Shown: positions 29,297 to 39,700, counted from the stretch's first letter. The stretch is DNA of 64,000 nt from Bacteroidota bacterium (GCA_016722375.1 JADKJG010000001.1:62001-126000), one strand, 5' to 3'. Notes: generated from the sequence alone by a model not told the origin. Made by a program: numbers and translations.

Positions 29297-30703
29297 ATGA
29301 AAAAACTGATTTTCAACACCATCCTTCTTCTGATTCTGGCTTCTATGTCTTCTTGCCTAAAAGAAACTTTTGATCCACCACCTTATGGCGGCAAGGATCC
29401 GATTATTGATGTCAACTTCAACATTGATCAACTCAAGGCGCGCTATGCGGGTACAAATTATTTCATCAATGAAGACCTCGTCATTTCTGCTGTGGTTGTG
29501 GCTGATGACAAATCAGGCAACTTCTATAAAACATTGATTATTGAAGATAGTACTACCCATTCGGGTATTGCTCTATCGCTCAATAGTTCTTATCTCTATA
29601 CCAACTATCCTATAGGGAGACATATTGTCATCAAACTGCGTGGGCTGTTTCTAGTCTCTGACCATAATTTGTTGAAAATCGTCGGTAGTATAGCCCCCGA
29701 TGGTTCTTTTGATGGTATTCCTTCTCCCCTATTAGACCGTTTCATTCTCAAGGGCACCTATTTTCATGATGTCGCTCCGATACCGGTCACTGTTTCTCAA
29801 CTTAATAGCAACATTGCTCAGTATCAAAATAGCCTTGTGGAATTATCCAATGTTGAATTTCAGCAAAGCGATGCCGGAAAAACCTATGCAGATGGTTACA
29901 ATAAGATTTCTCAGTCACGCACTCTTAAAGACTGTAACGGAAATTCCATAATTACTTATAACAGCGGCTATGCCTCTTTTGCCAATGCCTTAACTCCAAC
30001 CGGTAACGGCAAGATACAGCTCATTGTCAGTCAATATGGCAACACCCCGCAGATGCTTATCCGCAATTTGAGCGATTTACATTTAGATAGCGTTCGTTGT
30101 GGCGGCTCGGTAACTCCCGGTGTAGGGATTGCGGGCATACGGAGCAGCTACGGTGGGAATAATGTAACTCTTCCTGCCGGCACTTCGCTCACCGGAATAG
30201 TCATTTCAGACAAAACCTATTCTAATTGTGACCCCAAGAACATTGTAATACAAGATTCTACCGGTGGAATGGTAGTTAGATTTTCGGCGACTCATAGCTT
30301 TAAACTAGGGGACCAACTAACCATTGATTTATCAGGGATAACGCTTACTTCCTTCAGTGGATTGATTGAAGTAGAAAATGTTCCTCTATCAGCCGCTACG
30401 GCTATCGGAACAGGCATCATCACACCGCGTACTGCGACTATTGCCGAAATCAATGCAAATGGCAACGCCTGGGAATCTACCTTGCTTAAAATAGTAAATG
30501 TGACCATTACCGGAGGGACCGGAGGCAACTATTCCGGTACTTGTACCCTGAATGACGGTACAGGTAGCGTTGCCCACTTTACCCGTTCTCAAGCAACGTT
30601 TGCATCCACTCCGTATCCCACAGGCACCGTTTCTTTGACTGGATATCTAGCTGATTTCAACGGTTTCCAAATGCAAATCAGGAGTACCACAGATGTACAG
30701 TAA
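29297..30703 (+). CDS. DUF5689 domain lipoprotein
   Basis: 468 residues. The signal peptide has a lipobox (LASMSSC), so it is probably anchored to the outer membrane. The DUF5689 region covers about residues 35-260, with YFINEDLVISAVVVADDKSGN and VIKLRGL, and a second related beta-barrel-like half to the C-terminus (TGIVISDKTYSNC, GDQLTIDLSG). These halves resemble OB folds used for nucleic-acid binding in extracellular nucleases. It starts 36 bases after the TonB receptor, the usual partner of DUF5689 in Bacteroidota, and ends before a strong terminator. Confidence 0.87.
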   Translation: MKKLIFNTILLLILASMSSCLKETFDPPPYGGKDPIIDVNFNIDQLKARYAGTNYFINEDLVISAVVVADDKSGNFYKTLIIEDSTTHSGIALSLNSSYLYTNYPIGRHIVIKLRGLFLVSDHNLLKIVGSIAPDGSFDGIPSPLLDRFILKGTYFHDVAPIPVTVSQLNSNIAQYQNSLVELSNVEFQQSDAGKTYADGYNKISQSRTLKDCNGNSIITYNSGYASFANALTPTGNGKIQLIVSQYGNTPQMLIRNLSDLHLDSVRCGGSVTPGVGIAGIRSSYGGNNVTLPAGTSLTGIVISDKTYSNCDPKNIVIQDSTGGMVVRFSATHSFKLGDQLTIDLSGITLTSFSGLIEVENVPLSAATAIGTGIITPRTATIAEINANGNAWESTLLKIVNVTITGGTGGNYSGTCTLNDGTGSVAHFTRSQATFASTPYPTGTVSLTGYLADFNGFQMQIRSTTDVQ

Positions 30704-30737
30704 GCATCGTCTATCATAAAGACTAATACAGATAAAG

Positions 30738-30774
30738 GCCTGTTGAAGTATTGAATCTTCAGCGGGCTTTTTCT
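30738..30774 (+). terminator. Terminator of the TonB receptor / DUF5689 operon
   Basis: The stem GCCTGTTGAAG pairs with CTTCAGCGGGC (two G-U pairs) around an 8-base loop and is followed by TTTTTCTTT, about 35 bases after the DUF5689 stop. Confidence 0.85.
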
Positions 30775-30860
30775 TTGCTGCCCGGCAGTTTTCTTCTTCT
30801 CCTAGATACTGGAATAGAAACTAGTTCAATCCTATAGAAACTTTTCTATGTCGAACTTTT

Positions 30861-32025
30861 TCATTTGCATAAAAGCTGAATCTCGCCCATATTGATGTTT
30901 CGTTTTCCAAAGACAATATTAGATCGGGCACCAACAGCAAGAAACGCAGCCCAAATCACCGCGCGCCCCCACTTCCTTGGGTTGGGGGGGGGAAAAGGGG
31001 GGGGGGGGGGGGGGGGGGGGGCCGTGGTGCCCCCACAATTTTGGGGGGGGCTTTTTAATTGCCGCCAAAGATTCCTCCCGTGGCCCCCCCCCCCCCCCCT
31101 CCACCCCCCCGGGGTTTGTTGGGGCCGTAGCCCGGGAAAATCCTCCCAAGGATTTTTCCCCCCCCCTCCCCCCCCGCCCCGTGGGGGGGGAGGATTTTTT
31201 TCCCCTTTTTTTTTTTCTCCGCAAAAAAAAAAGAAGGGGAGGGGGGGGAAACCAAACGTTGCCAAAATCTTCCGCTTTCAAAATCTGCGGCCAGTCTTCA
31301 ATAGCTTTGCGCATGGCCTGCATTTCGGGAAATATCTGCTGCTTGACGAATTTCAACTCGGCGGCGGTCAGTTGATTTATAGGCGGAAGGTCCGGCAATC
31401 TGAACGTGATCACCCGGGTATTTTTATCGGCTTTATCATAAGGACTGATGGCGATTTTTTGTTCTTCCAGATATTCCCAAAAAGGATGAGTGAAACAGTA
31501 AGCCTGAATTTCGCCCGTCCAGTATTGTCGAAGAAGATTGCTGAAAGGCAAATTGCCCTTTTGGGCAGATTCGGGATTTTCACTATCGCTGATATAGGTA
31601 CTCAGTTCGCCGGTGTCTTTCAGCAATGCCAGTTCTAGATAACCGTACACCTCAAACGCATCTTTTAAATCTTTTCTGCTGGCCTGAAAAATAGCCTCTA
31701 ACCATTTTTCTAATTTCTTACGCTGAATAATTTGATCCTTTGTTTCGTGCTTCACCGTTTTTCTCTGAAGATCCAGATATTCATAGCCGTTTTTTACATC
31801 GGTTAAATATTGAGGATTGGAAACACGCGAACTATATTCTAACACCATTTTCTTCTTAAATAATGGAGAAAGATTTCCCCAATTTTTATCGTAATCAATG
31901 GGAAACACAGTGGCACCACCAACCAAAACGCGGTCTGATAACAGATAAGCGGTTCTTATCAGTTGGCCATCAAACTGGAAAATAATCTTAGAATCTTCGT
32001 AGTTGATACTTGACAGTTGCAGCAT
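30861..32025 (-). pseudogene. Hypothetical protein gene whose 3' part runs into a corrupted tract
   Basis: From ATG 32025 a normal-looking protein of about 257 residues runs to AEDFGNVW near base 31255 (MLQLSSINYEDSKIIFQFDG, WTGEIQAYCFTHPFWEYLEE, ITFRLPDLPPINQLT). The frame then enters the poly-G/poly-C tract at 30961-31255. Beyond the tract a short minus-strand frame (AVIWAAFLAVGARSNIVFG, ending LLCK at 30861) may be the true C-terminus. The total length would be about 380 residues. No family is recognised. The break is probably an assembly artefact, not biology. Confidence 0.55.
30961..31255. other. Corrupted homopolymer tract
   Basis: Nearly every base is part of an enlarged run: over 30 G with little interruption at about 30997-31021, runs of 8-17 C at 31084-31110, and long T and A runs at 31190-31230. 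Nothing comparable occurs elsewhere in the window. Fragments between the runs look like ordinary sequence with the runs stretched. This is the mark of low-quality base calls, not of a natural repeat. Confidence 0.85.
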
Positions 32026-32169
32026 AAGAGTAATTATATTGAAGTAAAAATAGAGAGTCCTGAATACTTACAAAATCATTTCCTCTTTGCGCTTGTTGCG
32101 TTTTAGCTTGTCGAGCAGAATTACTACATTCATTTCCAATTGGGAGAACTAAATACCCATAGCCAAATT

Positions 32170-32625
32170 ATGAAACGAAATCCAAAAGACATCGTCTTTG
32201 TCAGTATTCAACTGGTGCTATTTGTGATTTATCTCTTTCGTATTTCACCCATTGATTTTGTAATTATCGGATGGATAAAAAGCATTGGATTAATGCTTGC
32301 GGTGGGAGGATGTATCGTTCTTATAGCGGCGCTCATCACTTTAAACAAAAACCTTTCGCCATTCCCCACTCCAAAACAAACGGCTGAGTTGATCCAAACG
32401 GGTCTTTATAAATATATACGCCATCCTATCTATACCGGTATTCTGTTCATGGCATTGGGCTATGGCCTCTATTCTGAAAATACTTTGCGACTGATAATTT
32501 TCGTTCTGCTTATTATTCTATTCAAACTGAAGGCGACTTACGAAGAACATCAATTGCAAATTAAATTTTCAGACTATGCCGAATACAAAAAAACAAGTGG
32601 CATGTTCTTGCCCAAATGGGGATAG
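32170..32625 (+). CDS. Membrane methyltransferase, isoprenylcysteine carboxyl methyltransferase / PEMT-like family
   Basis: 151 residues from ATG 32170 (MKRNPKDIVFVSIQ). Hydrophobic helices lie at about 10-30 and 37-60, followed by the family signature GLYKYIRHPIYTGIL with the cofactor-binding RHP, a further helix pair, and a C-terminal YEEHQLQIKFSDYAEYKK. The family methylates lipids or prenylated substrates with S-adenosylmethionine; the substrate is not predictable. An isolated gene on its own strand. Confidence 0.85.
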   Translation: MKRNPKDIVFVSIQLVLFVIYLFRISPIDFVIIGWIKSIGLMLAVGGCIVLIAALITLNKNLSPFPTPKQTAELIQTGLYKYIRHPIYTGILFMALGYGLYSENTLRLIIFVLLIILFKLKATYEEHQLQIKFSDYAEYKKTSGMFLPKWG

Positions 32626-32690
32626 CCTTTACCCTGATTAGTATTTAGCTTCGCGATAAAATAATAGTATAGCCGGGGTTGCCTCATCGG

Positions 32691-33251
32691 TCAATGGACT
32701 GCCGAGATATTCACCTTCTCAATTCCCTTTAGGTGCAATTCAATATGTCTATTGTGCGCTTTATTGAAGTATTCGCTGATGATTTCTAAAATGTCGTAGT
32801 CAATGAAATTACATTCACTGCCGTCAATTATCAGCACACTATATTCTGGAATTTCTTCTAATGCTTTTCTCAATTTCACCTTGTTAAGAAAGGTGACATT
32901 GCTATTGAGTTTGATCAAGAAGGTATCAATACCCTGATATTGCGTTTCAGTGATTTTATAGTCTGCCTTGAAATTATTCTGAATGATAAAGTAAATGGAA
33001 ATTAAAAGCCCAATGGTTACGCCGATGAGTAAGTCTGTCGCAAGAATTACAACGATGGTGATAAGGAATGGGGCAAATTGTTTCCATCCTAAACTCCAAA
33101 CATTTTTATAGAGCTTGGGTTTAGTCAAATTGTATCCTGTTATAAATAAAATCGCGGCAAGCGATGCGTACGGAATTTTATTGAGCAGAAACGGAACCAG
33201 TAAAACAGCGAGCAACAGAAAAAGCCCGTGCGTGAAAGCAGAAAGCCTTGT
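32691..33251 (-). CDS. SulP transporter, C-terminal piece with STAS domain (after in-frame TGA)
   Basis: The frame continues directly from the upstream piece past the TGA at 33252-33254. It begins TRLSAFTHGLFLLLAVLLVP, the usual helix-11 region of SulP proteins. Three more membrane helices follow to about ISIYFIIQNNF, then a STAS domain (TFLIKLNSNVTFLNKVKLRK, YSVLIIDGSECNFIDYD). The first possible start inside is at 33215 (TTG-type), which is not a plausible independent gene start for a membrane protein cut mid-domain. Confidence 0.82.
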   Translation of the reverse strand, partial: TRLSAFTHGLFLLLAVLLVPFLLNKIPYASLAAILFITGYNLTKPKLYKNVWSLGWKQFAPFLITIVVILATDLLIGVTIGLLISIYFIIQNNFKADYKITETQYQGIDTFLIKLNSNVTFLNKVKLRKALEEIPEYSVLIIDGSECNFIDYDILEIISEYFNKAHNRHIELHLKGIEKVNISAVH

Positions 33252-34241
33252 TCACGCCCCTGCATAGGCATTGGCGGCACCTCGAACCACGACTGCTGTT
33301 ATGGGAATACCCCCTAAAAGCCCACAAGTCATATTGCCAATTCCCTGCGCAATGAGTTCACGATTGACGGGCGTGATGCGGTTGCGAATGTCCAATTTGT
33401 CAATGGCCTCGATACAAAGCAGCGTTTCCAGAGTGGCCAGTAGCCCCATAATTATTCCGTCTTTCCAAATCTCGGTAGTGGAGAATATTTTTGAAAAGTC
33501 TGGGAACGAAATGCTAGCGAAAAGATTGGAAGGGATATAGACTAATTGAGTTGGTTTGAGCGCGAAACTGGAACCGGCATTGGTAAATAGAATGTTTAAA
33601 CCAATACCCATCACCACCACTAATAAAGGCGCGGGAATTACCTTGAGTCTTTTGGCATAAGGTTGTTGCAAAACGACGAGAACAATTAGCGAGATAAGGG
33701 TGATAAGAATAGCTCCTCTGGTGATGTGATGATTGAAATTTTGGAAGTTTTCGAGAAAGTTTCCGGAAGAAAACAATCTTGAAAAACCACTGGTCCAAAA
33801 GTCGGGGCGGTCATAACCCATAGCTAATGGAAGTTGTTTTGAGATTAAAATAATACCGATGGCCGCTAACATTCCTTTGATGACCGATGAGGGAAAATAG
33901 TTGGCGATGGCCCCCAGTTTAAGCAGTCCCAGCACTAACTGAAATAGCCCTGCAACCATCACCGCCAATAAAAATATTTTGTAGTCGCCCAACGAAATGA
34001 TAGAAGCCGCAACCAAGGTGGTCAAACCCGCAGCAGGCCCCGAAACGGCCAATCGCGAACCGCTGATAATGGAAACGACCATTCCACCAATGATGCCCGA
34101 AAGAAGCCCAGAGTAAAGAGGTGCGCCCGATGCCAAAGCAATACCTAAACAAAGCGGAAGGGCAACGAGAAAAACCGAAAGTCCGGCGGGCAAATCGTGC
34201 TTCAGCCAAATCAGTCGGTAGTATTCAATAGTTTGTTTCAT
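33252..34241 (-). CDS. SulP family inorganic anion transporter, N-terminal piece (ends at in-frame TGA)
   Basis: 329 residues from ATG 34241 (MKQTIEYYRLIWLKHDLPAG); a start at 34319 would prefix an unrelated stretch. The SulP/SLC26 core is clear: GLSVFLVALPLCLGIALASG, the SGPAAGLT loop, and GGIPITAVVVRGAANAYAGA at the end. With the C-terminal piece the protein has about 516 residues, the normal length. SulP proteins carry sulfate, bicarbonate or related anions. The TGA replaces one codon of the conserved GA-x-TRLSA motif and could come from CGA or AGA by one change. Confidence 0.85.
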   Translation of the reverse strand: MKQTIEYYRLIWLKHDLPAGLSVFLVALPLCLGIALASGAPLYSGLLSGIIGGMVVSIISGSRLAVSGPAAGLTTLVAASIISLGDYKIFLLAVMVAGLFQLVLGLLKLGAIANYFPSSVIKGMLAAIGIILISKQLPLAMGYDRPDFWTSGFSRLFSSGNFLENFQNFNHHITRGAILITLISLIVLVVLQQPYAKRLKVIPAPLLVVVMGIGLNILFTNAGSSFALKPTQLVYIPSNLFASISFPDFSKIFSTTEIWKDGIIMGLLATLETLLCIEAIDKLDIRNRITPVNRELIAQGIGNMTCGLLGGIPITAVVVRGAANAYAGA

Positions 34242-34392
34242 AGGGAAAACAAATAAATCTGCCAGCAAAGTTAGAAAGTTCTCCTGCTCCTTATTGCGGC
34301 ACTCCCCTCCCGATTCCACAAAAATTATTTAGGATGAATCAGGAGGAGGGTCGGACTTTTTGTATTGTTCTCCCTCCGGACCTGCCCGCAGG

Positions 34393-34420
34393 GTAGAGAC
34401 GCAAAATTTTGCGTCTCTAC
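34393..34420. repeat. Perfect 28-base palindrome
   Basis: Both arms read GTAGAGACGCAAAA, with no loop. Palindromes of this GTAGAGACG type are dispersed in many bacterial genomes. It lies just before the second 21-bp array. Confidence 0.8.
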
Positions 34421-34490
34421 GTATTGTCGGGTTCTATCTGCCGATTAACGCCAAAACAGATCCTTTTGAGTAAGTAAAAACCTGAATAGC

Positions 34491-34845
34491 GCTCATTAGA
34501 CAAAAATTAGGGCTATTTCTCCTACGATTAGTGCTAACCAGAAAAAAACTAAGGCTAATTTATTTTCGTTTGGCGCCAAACGACATCCGGTTAGCACTAT
34601 TATTTTCCCAATCAGCGCTAATTGGATTTAAAGTGCGGCTAATTTTCTGCCGATTAGCGCTAATTTGGCTTCGATTAAGGCTAACTCAAAGAAAAGTAAC
34701 GCTAATTTCTTTCCGATTGACACTAGTTTGCCGACAGTTGGTGCTAATTCTCTGCCGATTAGCGCTAATTGGAGTAAAAGTGACGCTAATTTTCCGCCGA
34801 TTAGCGCTAATTTGGTTTCGATTAAGATTAATCGAACTTAAACCG
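34491..34845. repeat. 21-bp minisatellite, about 17 units
   Basis: A core GCTAAT (variants GCTAAC, CACTAG, GCCAAA) falls every 21 bases from 34491 to 34827. The unit is roughly CGATTAGCGCTAATTTNNNNN with more divergence than the array at 20935. It lies in the 34320-35050 spacer, which holds no gene; the open frame it creates (34531-34902, plus) is a period-7 artefact. A degenerate family D hairpin follows at about 34975. Confidence 0.9.
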
Positions 34846-34974
34846 CGCTTGGTTTCAGATAAACTACGCGACATCAAAAAAAAGCAAACTCGTTCTGTTT
34901 GATTTCCCGCGCAGCGAAATCAATTTCTCGTTTATTTTTACTGTTATGAAGCGCATGTCACTTCCGGCTATGGA

Positions 34975-35035
34975 CAGTCCCCCCTGCAGCGTCTTTTTTC
35001 AATAAATATAAATGCTGAAAGCACTCTGCTGATTG
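34975..35035. repeat. Degenerate family D element
   Basis: CCCCCTGCAGCGTCTTTTTT followed about 25 bases later by GCACTCTGCTGATT resembles the arms of the copies at 20669 and 44897, with more differences. Assignment is tentative. Confidence 0.4.
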
Positions 35036-35050
35036 AAGGTTTTGGGATTC

Positions 35051-36019
35051 TTAGTCTATATGCTTCTCTACCTCCACAATCCGATTCTCATTTTCGGCGT
35101 AGAGAGAGTACATAAAGCCGGTCTGGATGGAGTAGGCGCCGATGTCGCCCTTTTTTGTTGATGGCGAGGTAGCCTGCGATTTGCTGCAGTCGTATTTTTT
35201 GACAATGCGGCGGATGGCTTCTTCGCAGGCTTGTTGGGGAGTCATGCCCTGGCGCATGAGTTCGACGATGAGGAAGGAGCCGAGGGTTTTCATGACCAGC
35301 TCGCCGACACCGGTGGCACAGGCGCCGCCTACTTCGTCGTCCACATACATTCCGGCACCGATGATGGGCGAGTCTCCTACCCTGCCGTGAACTTTGTAGG
35401 CCAGTCCGCTGGTGGTGCATGCCCCGGCGATGTGGTTGTTGGCATCAATGGCGAGCACGCCGATGGTGTCGTGGAGTTCTATGTTGATGACCGGTTCATA
35501 TTTGGATTCTTTTTTCCACTCCAGCCATTTTTCTTTGGCTTTATCAATAAGCAGGTTTTCTTTTTTGAAGCCGTTCTCGATGGCGAACTGGAAGGCGCCG
35601 TCGCCGCTGAGCATGACGTGTGGAGTTTTCTCCATCACCTTTCTTGCCACGGAAATAGGGTGCATGATGTTTTCGAGAAAAGCAACAGAACCGGCGTTGC
35701 CTTTGTAGTCCATGATGCAGGCATCCAAGGTAACCTTGCCGTCGCGGTCGGGCAGGCCGCCGTAGCCCACGCTCATATCGGCGGGATCGGCTTCGGGCAC
35801 CATCGCACCGGCTTCTACGGCATCGAGGGAACTTCCGCCCTTTTGCAGCGAGAGCCATCCGGCTTCGGTGGCTTTGAGGTTCTTCCAGGTGGCGATGATT
35901 AAAGGCGGTTTTGTCTTCATGGTTGTTTTGTTTTCGGTGGCGGCGAGTGCTTCAAGCCCGATGGTACCGGCTCCGGCAGCAAGGGTGGATTTGATGATGA
36001 AGTCTTTTCGTGAGAACAT
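35051..36019 (-). CDS. N4-(beta-N-acetylglucosaminyl)-L-asparaginase / isoaspartyl peptidase family (Ntn hydrolase)
   Basis: 322 residues. The N-terminus MFSRKDFIIKSTLAAGAGTI resembles a Tat-type export signal, though it has only SRK, not the full twin arginine. The Ntn-hydrolase nucleophile is the Thr of NIELHDTIGVLAID, where the precursor is cleaved into two subunits. GRVGDSPIIGAGMYVDD and GACATGVGE are the substrate-site motifs of this family. It splits the Asn-GlcNAc link of degraded glycoproteins or removes isoaspartyl residues. The gene next door (36077) is on the same strand, 58 bases upstream. Confidence 0.92.
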   Translation of the reverse strand: MFSRKDFIIKSTLAAGAGTIGLEALAATENKTTMKTKPPLIIATWKNLKATEAGWLSLQKGGSSLDAVEAGAMVPEADPADMSVGYGGLPDRDGKVTLDACIMDYKGNAGSVAFLENIMHPISVARKVMEKTPHVMLSGDGAFQFAIENGFKKENLLIDKAKEKWLEWKKESKYEPVINIELHDTIGVLAIDANNHIAGACTTSGLAYKVHGRVGDSPIIGAGMYVDDEVGGACATGVGELVMKTLGSFLIVELMRQGMTPQQACEEAIRRIVKKYDCSKSQATSPSTKKGDIGAYSIQTGFMYSLYAENENRIVEVEKHID

Positions 36020-36076
36020 AACGATTTGGTTTATGAAGGATGAATTGTATCGGTTCCGCGAAGCAAAGGGGAGCCG

Positions 36077-36475
36077 TTAGGGTGTGACTGTTTTAGCGCC
36101 ATCTACAAAGAAGTTGGTTTCTCCTTGCCAAAACATGTTTTTGATTTTTTCTTTGTAGTGAAGCGATACGCGCTTGCCTTCCATTCGCATGAGGGAGTCG
36201 GCCACCGCTTTGTCGTTCACGGAAAATTCCCAAATCTGGTTCAACTGGGCGGTGTTGGGGAGGTTGCCCATGCCGCCGAGATTGAGTTCGCCTTCATAGG
36301 TCTTAAACAGAAATCCTTTTTCGGAAAACTTAACCAGCACTCCGGCTCGGTTGCCTTCGCTGTAGGTGTATTGGGAGAAAAGGTAGGCAAAGGCAAGCCC
36401 GGCAATCAAGATGCCGAGAAAGATGTAACCGATTGTTTTGAAGATAGAGGTCTTTTTTACGCTGGGTTCGTTCAT
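36077..36475 (-). CDS. Uncharacterised single-pass membrane protein
   Basis: 132 residues. A cytoplasmic tail (MNEPSVKKTSIFKTI) is followed by one helix at about 14-35, then a conserved outer part with YSEGNRAGVLVKFSEKGFLFKTYEGELNLG and a C-terminal VSLHYKEKIKNMFWQGETNF. The family is widespread in Bacteroidota; automated pipelines sometimes attach enzyme names to it, but no catalytic domain is visible. It is probably co-transcribed with the asparaginase-like gene. Between 36476 and 36700 I see no gene. Confidence 0.75.
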   Translation of the reverse strand: MNEPSVKKTSIFKTIGYIFLGILIAGLAFAYLFSQYTYSEGNRAGVLVKFSEKGFLFKTYEGELNLGGMGNLPNTAQLNQIWEFSVNDKAVADSLMRMEGKRVSLHYKEKIKNMFWQGETNFFVDGAKTVTP

Positions 36476-36700
36476 GTTATTTTAGTTTTAGAAAACTAAA
36501 GTAGCATTCTCTGGCTTGAAAAGGTTTTTTTTAGGATAAAAGGGATTTGTGCAAGAGCAGCAGGGGAAATGCTTTTTCGCGCAAAGTGCGCAAAGGGTGA
36601 AGCAGTAGAGAAATACTTTGCGCTCTTTGCGATAGCCTTAGCGACCTCTGCGTGAAACAGTATTGTAGTTTAAGCTGATAGAAAGAATCTGACGAAGCGA

Positions 36701-39700
36701 CTAACGAAGAATTGTCACAGACCCTTGCAGGTCTTTTCCGGTTCCGTCGGCAAAGACGAGGTGCATCATGTAGCGATATACGCCCATGGGGGAGGTTTCG
36801 CCCCGATAGCTGCCGTCCCACTGAAAGCCATGGTCATCGGTTTCGTACACCTTTTCGCCGAGACGATTGAAGAGCACAAAATTCATTTGGCGGACATCGC
36901 TCATGTCTCCAAAGAGTTGAAGCACATCGTTGTTGCCGTCGTTGTTGGGAGTGAAAGCGTTAGGCAAGAAAATATTGTCTGTTACCTTTCTCACCTCCAC
37001 CCGAAGGGTATCGGTAGCCCGGCAACCGTTCATGTCCACCACCTGAACGGTGTAAGTAGTGCTCTCCTGCGGAAAGGCACGAGTGTCTTTGCACTCGTCA
37101 CAGACCACCGAAGCAGCAGGGGTCCAGGTATATTTATTCCGATGGTCGTTATTGGCCGCCACCCAGATGTCGGCAGTTTGTCCTGAAACAATCGAAGCAT
37201 CATCCGAAGCCTGAATAGTTAAATCATAATCATAAGTAATCGTGAAGTCAGTTAAAGTTTGGCATCCCCTTGAATCAGAAACCTTTACAGAATAGCTTCC
37301 TTCGGAAAGTTGCTTCATGTCTTTGGAAGTTTGTCCGTTATTCCATTCAAAGGTATAGCCGGGAACGCCACCTGTAACGCTCAATTCAATCCGACCATTG
37401 TTAACGCCGGGACAAGATGTGTTATGGGCGTTTCCAATCACGTTGACCGGCTGGGCAGTCAGCACGCTAAATGTCTTTGATATAGCGCAGCGTTTCTGGT
37501 CGGTAATAACCACGGAGTAATCGCCCGGATTCAGTTGGTGAATAGCAGCGGTGCTGTCCTGATTGTCCCATGAAAAGCGGTAAGGTCCAACACCACCACT
37601 AACTGCCAGTTCAACAGAGCCACTGCTTTGCTCAGAGCATCCAACCGGAGTGATGGTGGGTTGCACCTTAATTTCTGATGGTTGATGAATGATCAGATTA
37701 CTCTTAGAAGAGGTGCATTGATTCGCATCGGTAACCGTAATAGAATAGTTTCCTGCTACCACATTGGAAAGATTCCGGGAATTGCTGTTGTTATTCCAGT
37801 TGAATGTGTAGGGGGCGGTGCCGCCATCTATATTAACGTTGATCGCTCCGTTGTTCTCTCCATAGCAACTGAGTTGTTGGATGCTGTCGTTGATTTGTAT
37901 GGAAACACCCGATGCAATGGTTTCATCGTAGATCGTGGCGCATCCGTTTCCGTCGGTAATAGTTATTTCATATTGTCCGGCGGCGAGGTTGCTTAGGTTA
38001 GGTGTTGTCGCTCCGTTATTCCAGAGATATGAATAACCAGGTAATCCACCAGAGACAGAAGTATTCAATTTGCCAGAGAGCGAACCATTACAAACGATAT
38101 CAGTTTTAGTTATAGTGGCATTCAGTTGAGAAAGTGAGGCAATATTGACTCCTTTGGAAGCCGAGCAGGAAGCCACATCCGTCACGGTGACACTATACGC
38201 TCCTGCCACCATGTTGCTACGGTCTTTGATTGTGGGACCGTCATTCCATCCATAATGATAGGGTGGAGTACCTCCGGTTACACTAATAATGGCTGTGCCC
38301 GGCTTATTGGAACAGGCAAAGTCGGTATGCTGTTCAGCAATGGTAATATCTGAAGTCTGGTTTATGGTTATGTTTTGAACCACCGAACAGGAATTGACAT
38401 CTGTGACGGTCACGGAGTAATCTCCTGCGCCAAGGTTATTCCGATTGGGCAATGTGGAATTATCTTCCCAATGATAGGTATGGCTACCGGCACCACCGCT
38501 AGATAAGATGCTAATAGTTCCAGATGCGGTTCCGTTGCAGGAAACATCTTGATGCGATTCTGAAACCTGTATGGAGCTTGGCTGATTGATGACTACCGAA
38601 GTGGAGACCGAGCAGTTGGAGATATCTTTGACCGTGACTAAATATGTAGCCGCAGCCAAATTGTTCAAGGCAGGGGTTGTTGCAGAAGTATTCCAGGAAT
38701 AAGTAAAGCCGTTTTTACCACCAGAGGCTGTAGCTGTTATAGAGCCATCTGAATTGCCGAAGCAAGTAATATCGGATTTGCTTATTGCTACATTGATGAA
38801 CGCCGGCTGATTCAGGCTGATGGATGTTAAAGCCGTGCATTGGTTCGCATCGGTTACGGTCACAGAATGATTACCCGCCAAAGCATTGGTCAAGGTTTTG
38901 TTCGTAGAACCGTTACTCCATAAATAAGTATAGGGTCCGGTTCCGCCGTTTACTCCAATATCTACCTTACCATCAGAGAGACCATGACAGCTTGGATTAG
39001 TAATAGAGAAGATGGTGGTGGACATTTGGGTTGGCTGTGATATTTCTTCACTGGCCGTACCTGAACAGCCGTTATTATCTATTACGGTTACGGTATAGGT
39101 TCCGGTGGAAACACCGGTAATATTCTGGGTAGAAACTGACCCTCCCCAATCAAAAGTGTAGGATGGGGTGCCGCCTGTTACGTTCACATCAATTCTTCCT
39201 GAAGACTGAGCAAAGCAAGCAATGTCTAATTTGGAGGTGGTGATAACCAGGGGGTCTGGTTCCGAGACCGTAAAAATTTTGTGGGCAATACAGTAATTAG
39301 CATCGGTAACGGTTACGGGATAGTCTCCAGCTACGAGGTTATTTCTGGATATGCTGTTAATTCCTCCACCCCAATCATAAGTATAAGATGAAACTCCACC
39401 GTTTATACTCAGATTGATGGAGCCATTATTTCCGCTATTACAGGAAATGTCATTTACTACTGCACCGATACTTAATTCGGTGGGTTGAGATATAGAGACT
39501 GAATGAGTGGTGGAGCAATTGGAATTATCTGAAACAGTAACCGAGTAATTTCCGGCAGTGACGGCATTTCTGTTTTGAGTGGCAACTCCCCCACCCCAGT
39601 TGTATGAATAGCCGGAAGTTCCGCCAGTGGCAGATAATTGAATAGCTCCATTAGTTCCGTTGAAGCAGGAAACATTGTTTACAATAGAGGTAACATTCAA

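Noticed and set aside
30892..31638. Long frames rich in Gly/Pro across the poly-G/poly-C tract
   Set aside because: Produced by homopolymer runs that look like sequencing error.
33252..33254. Selenocysteine at the SulP TGA, or a changed genetic code
   Set aside because: SulP has no selenocysteine site, no SECIS-like hairpin was seen, and TGA and TAA end many intact genes here.
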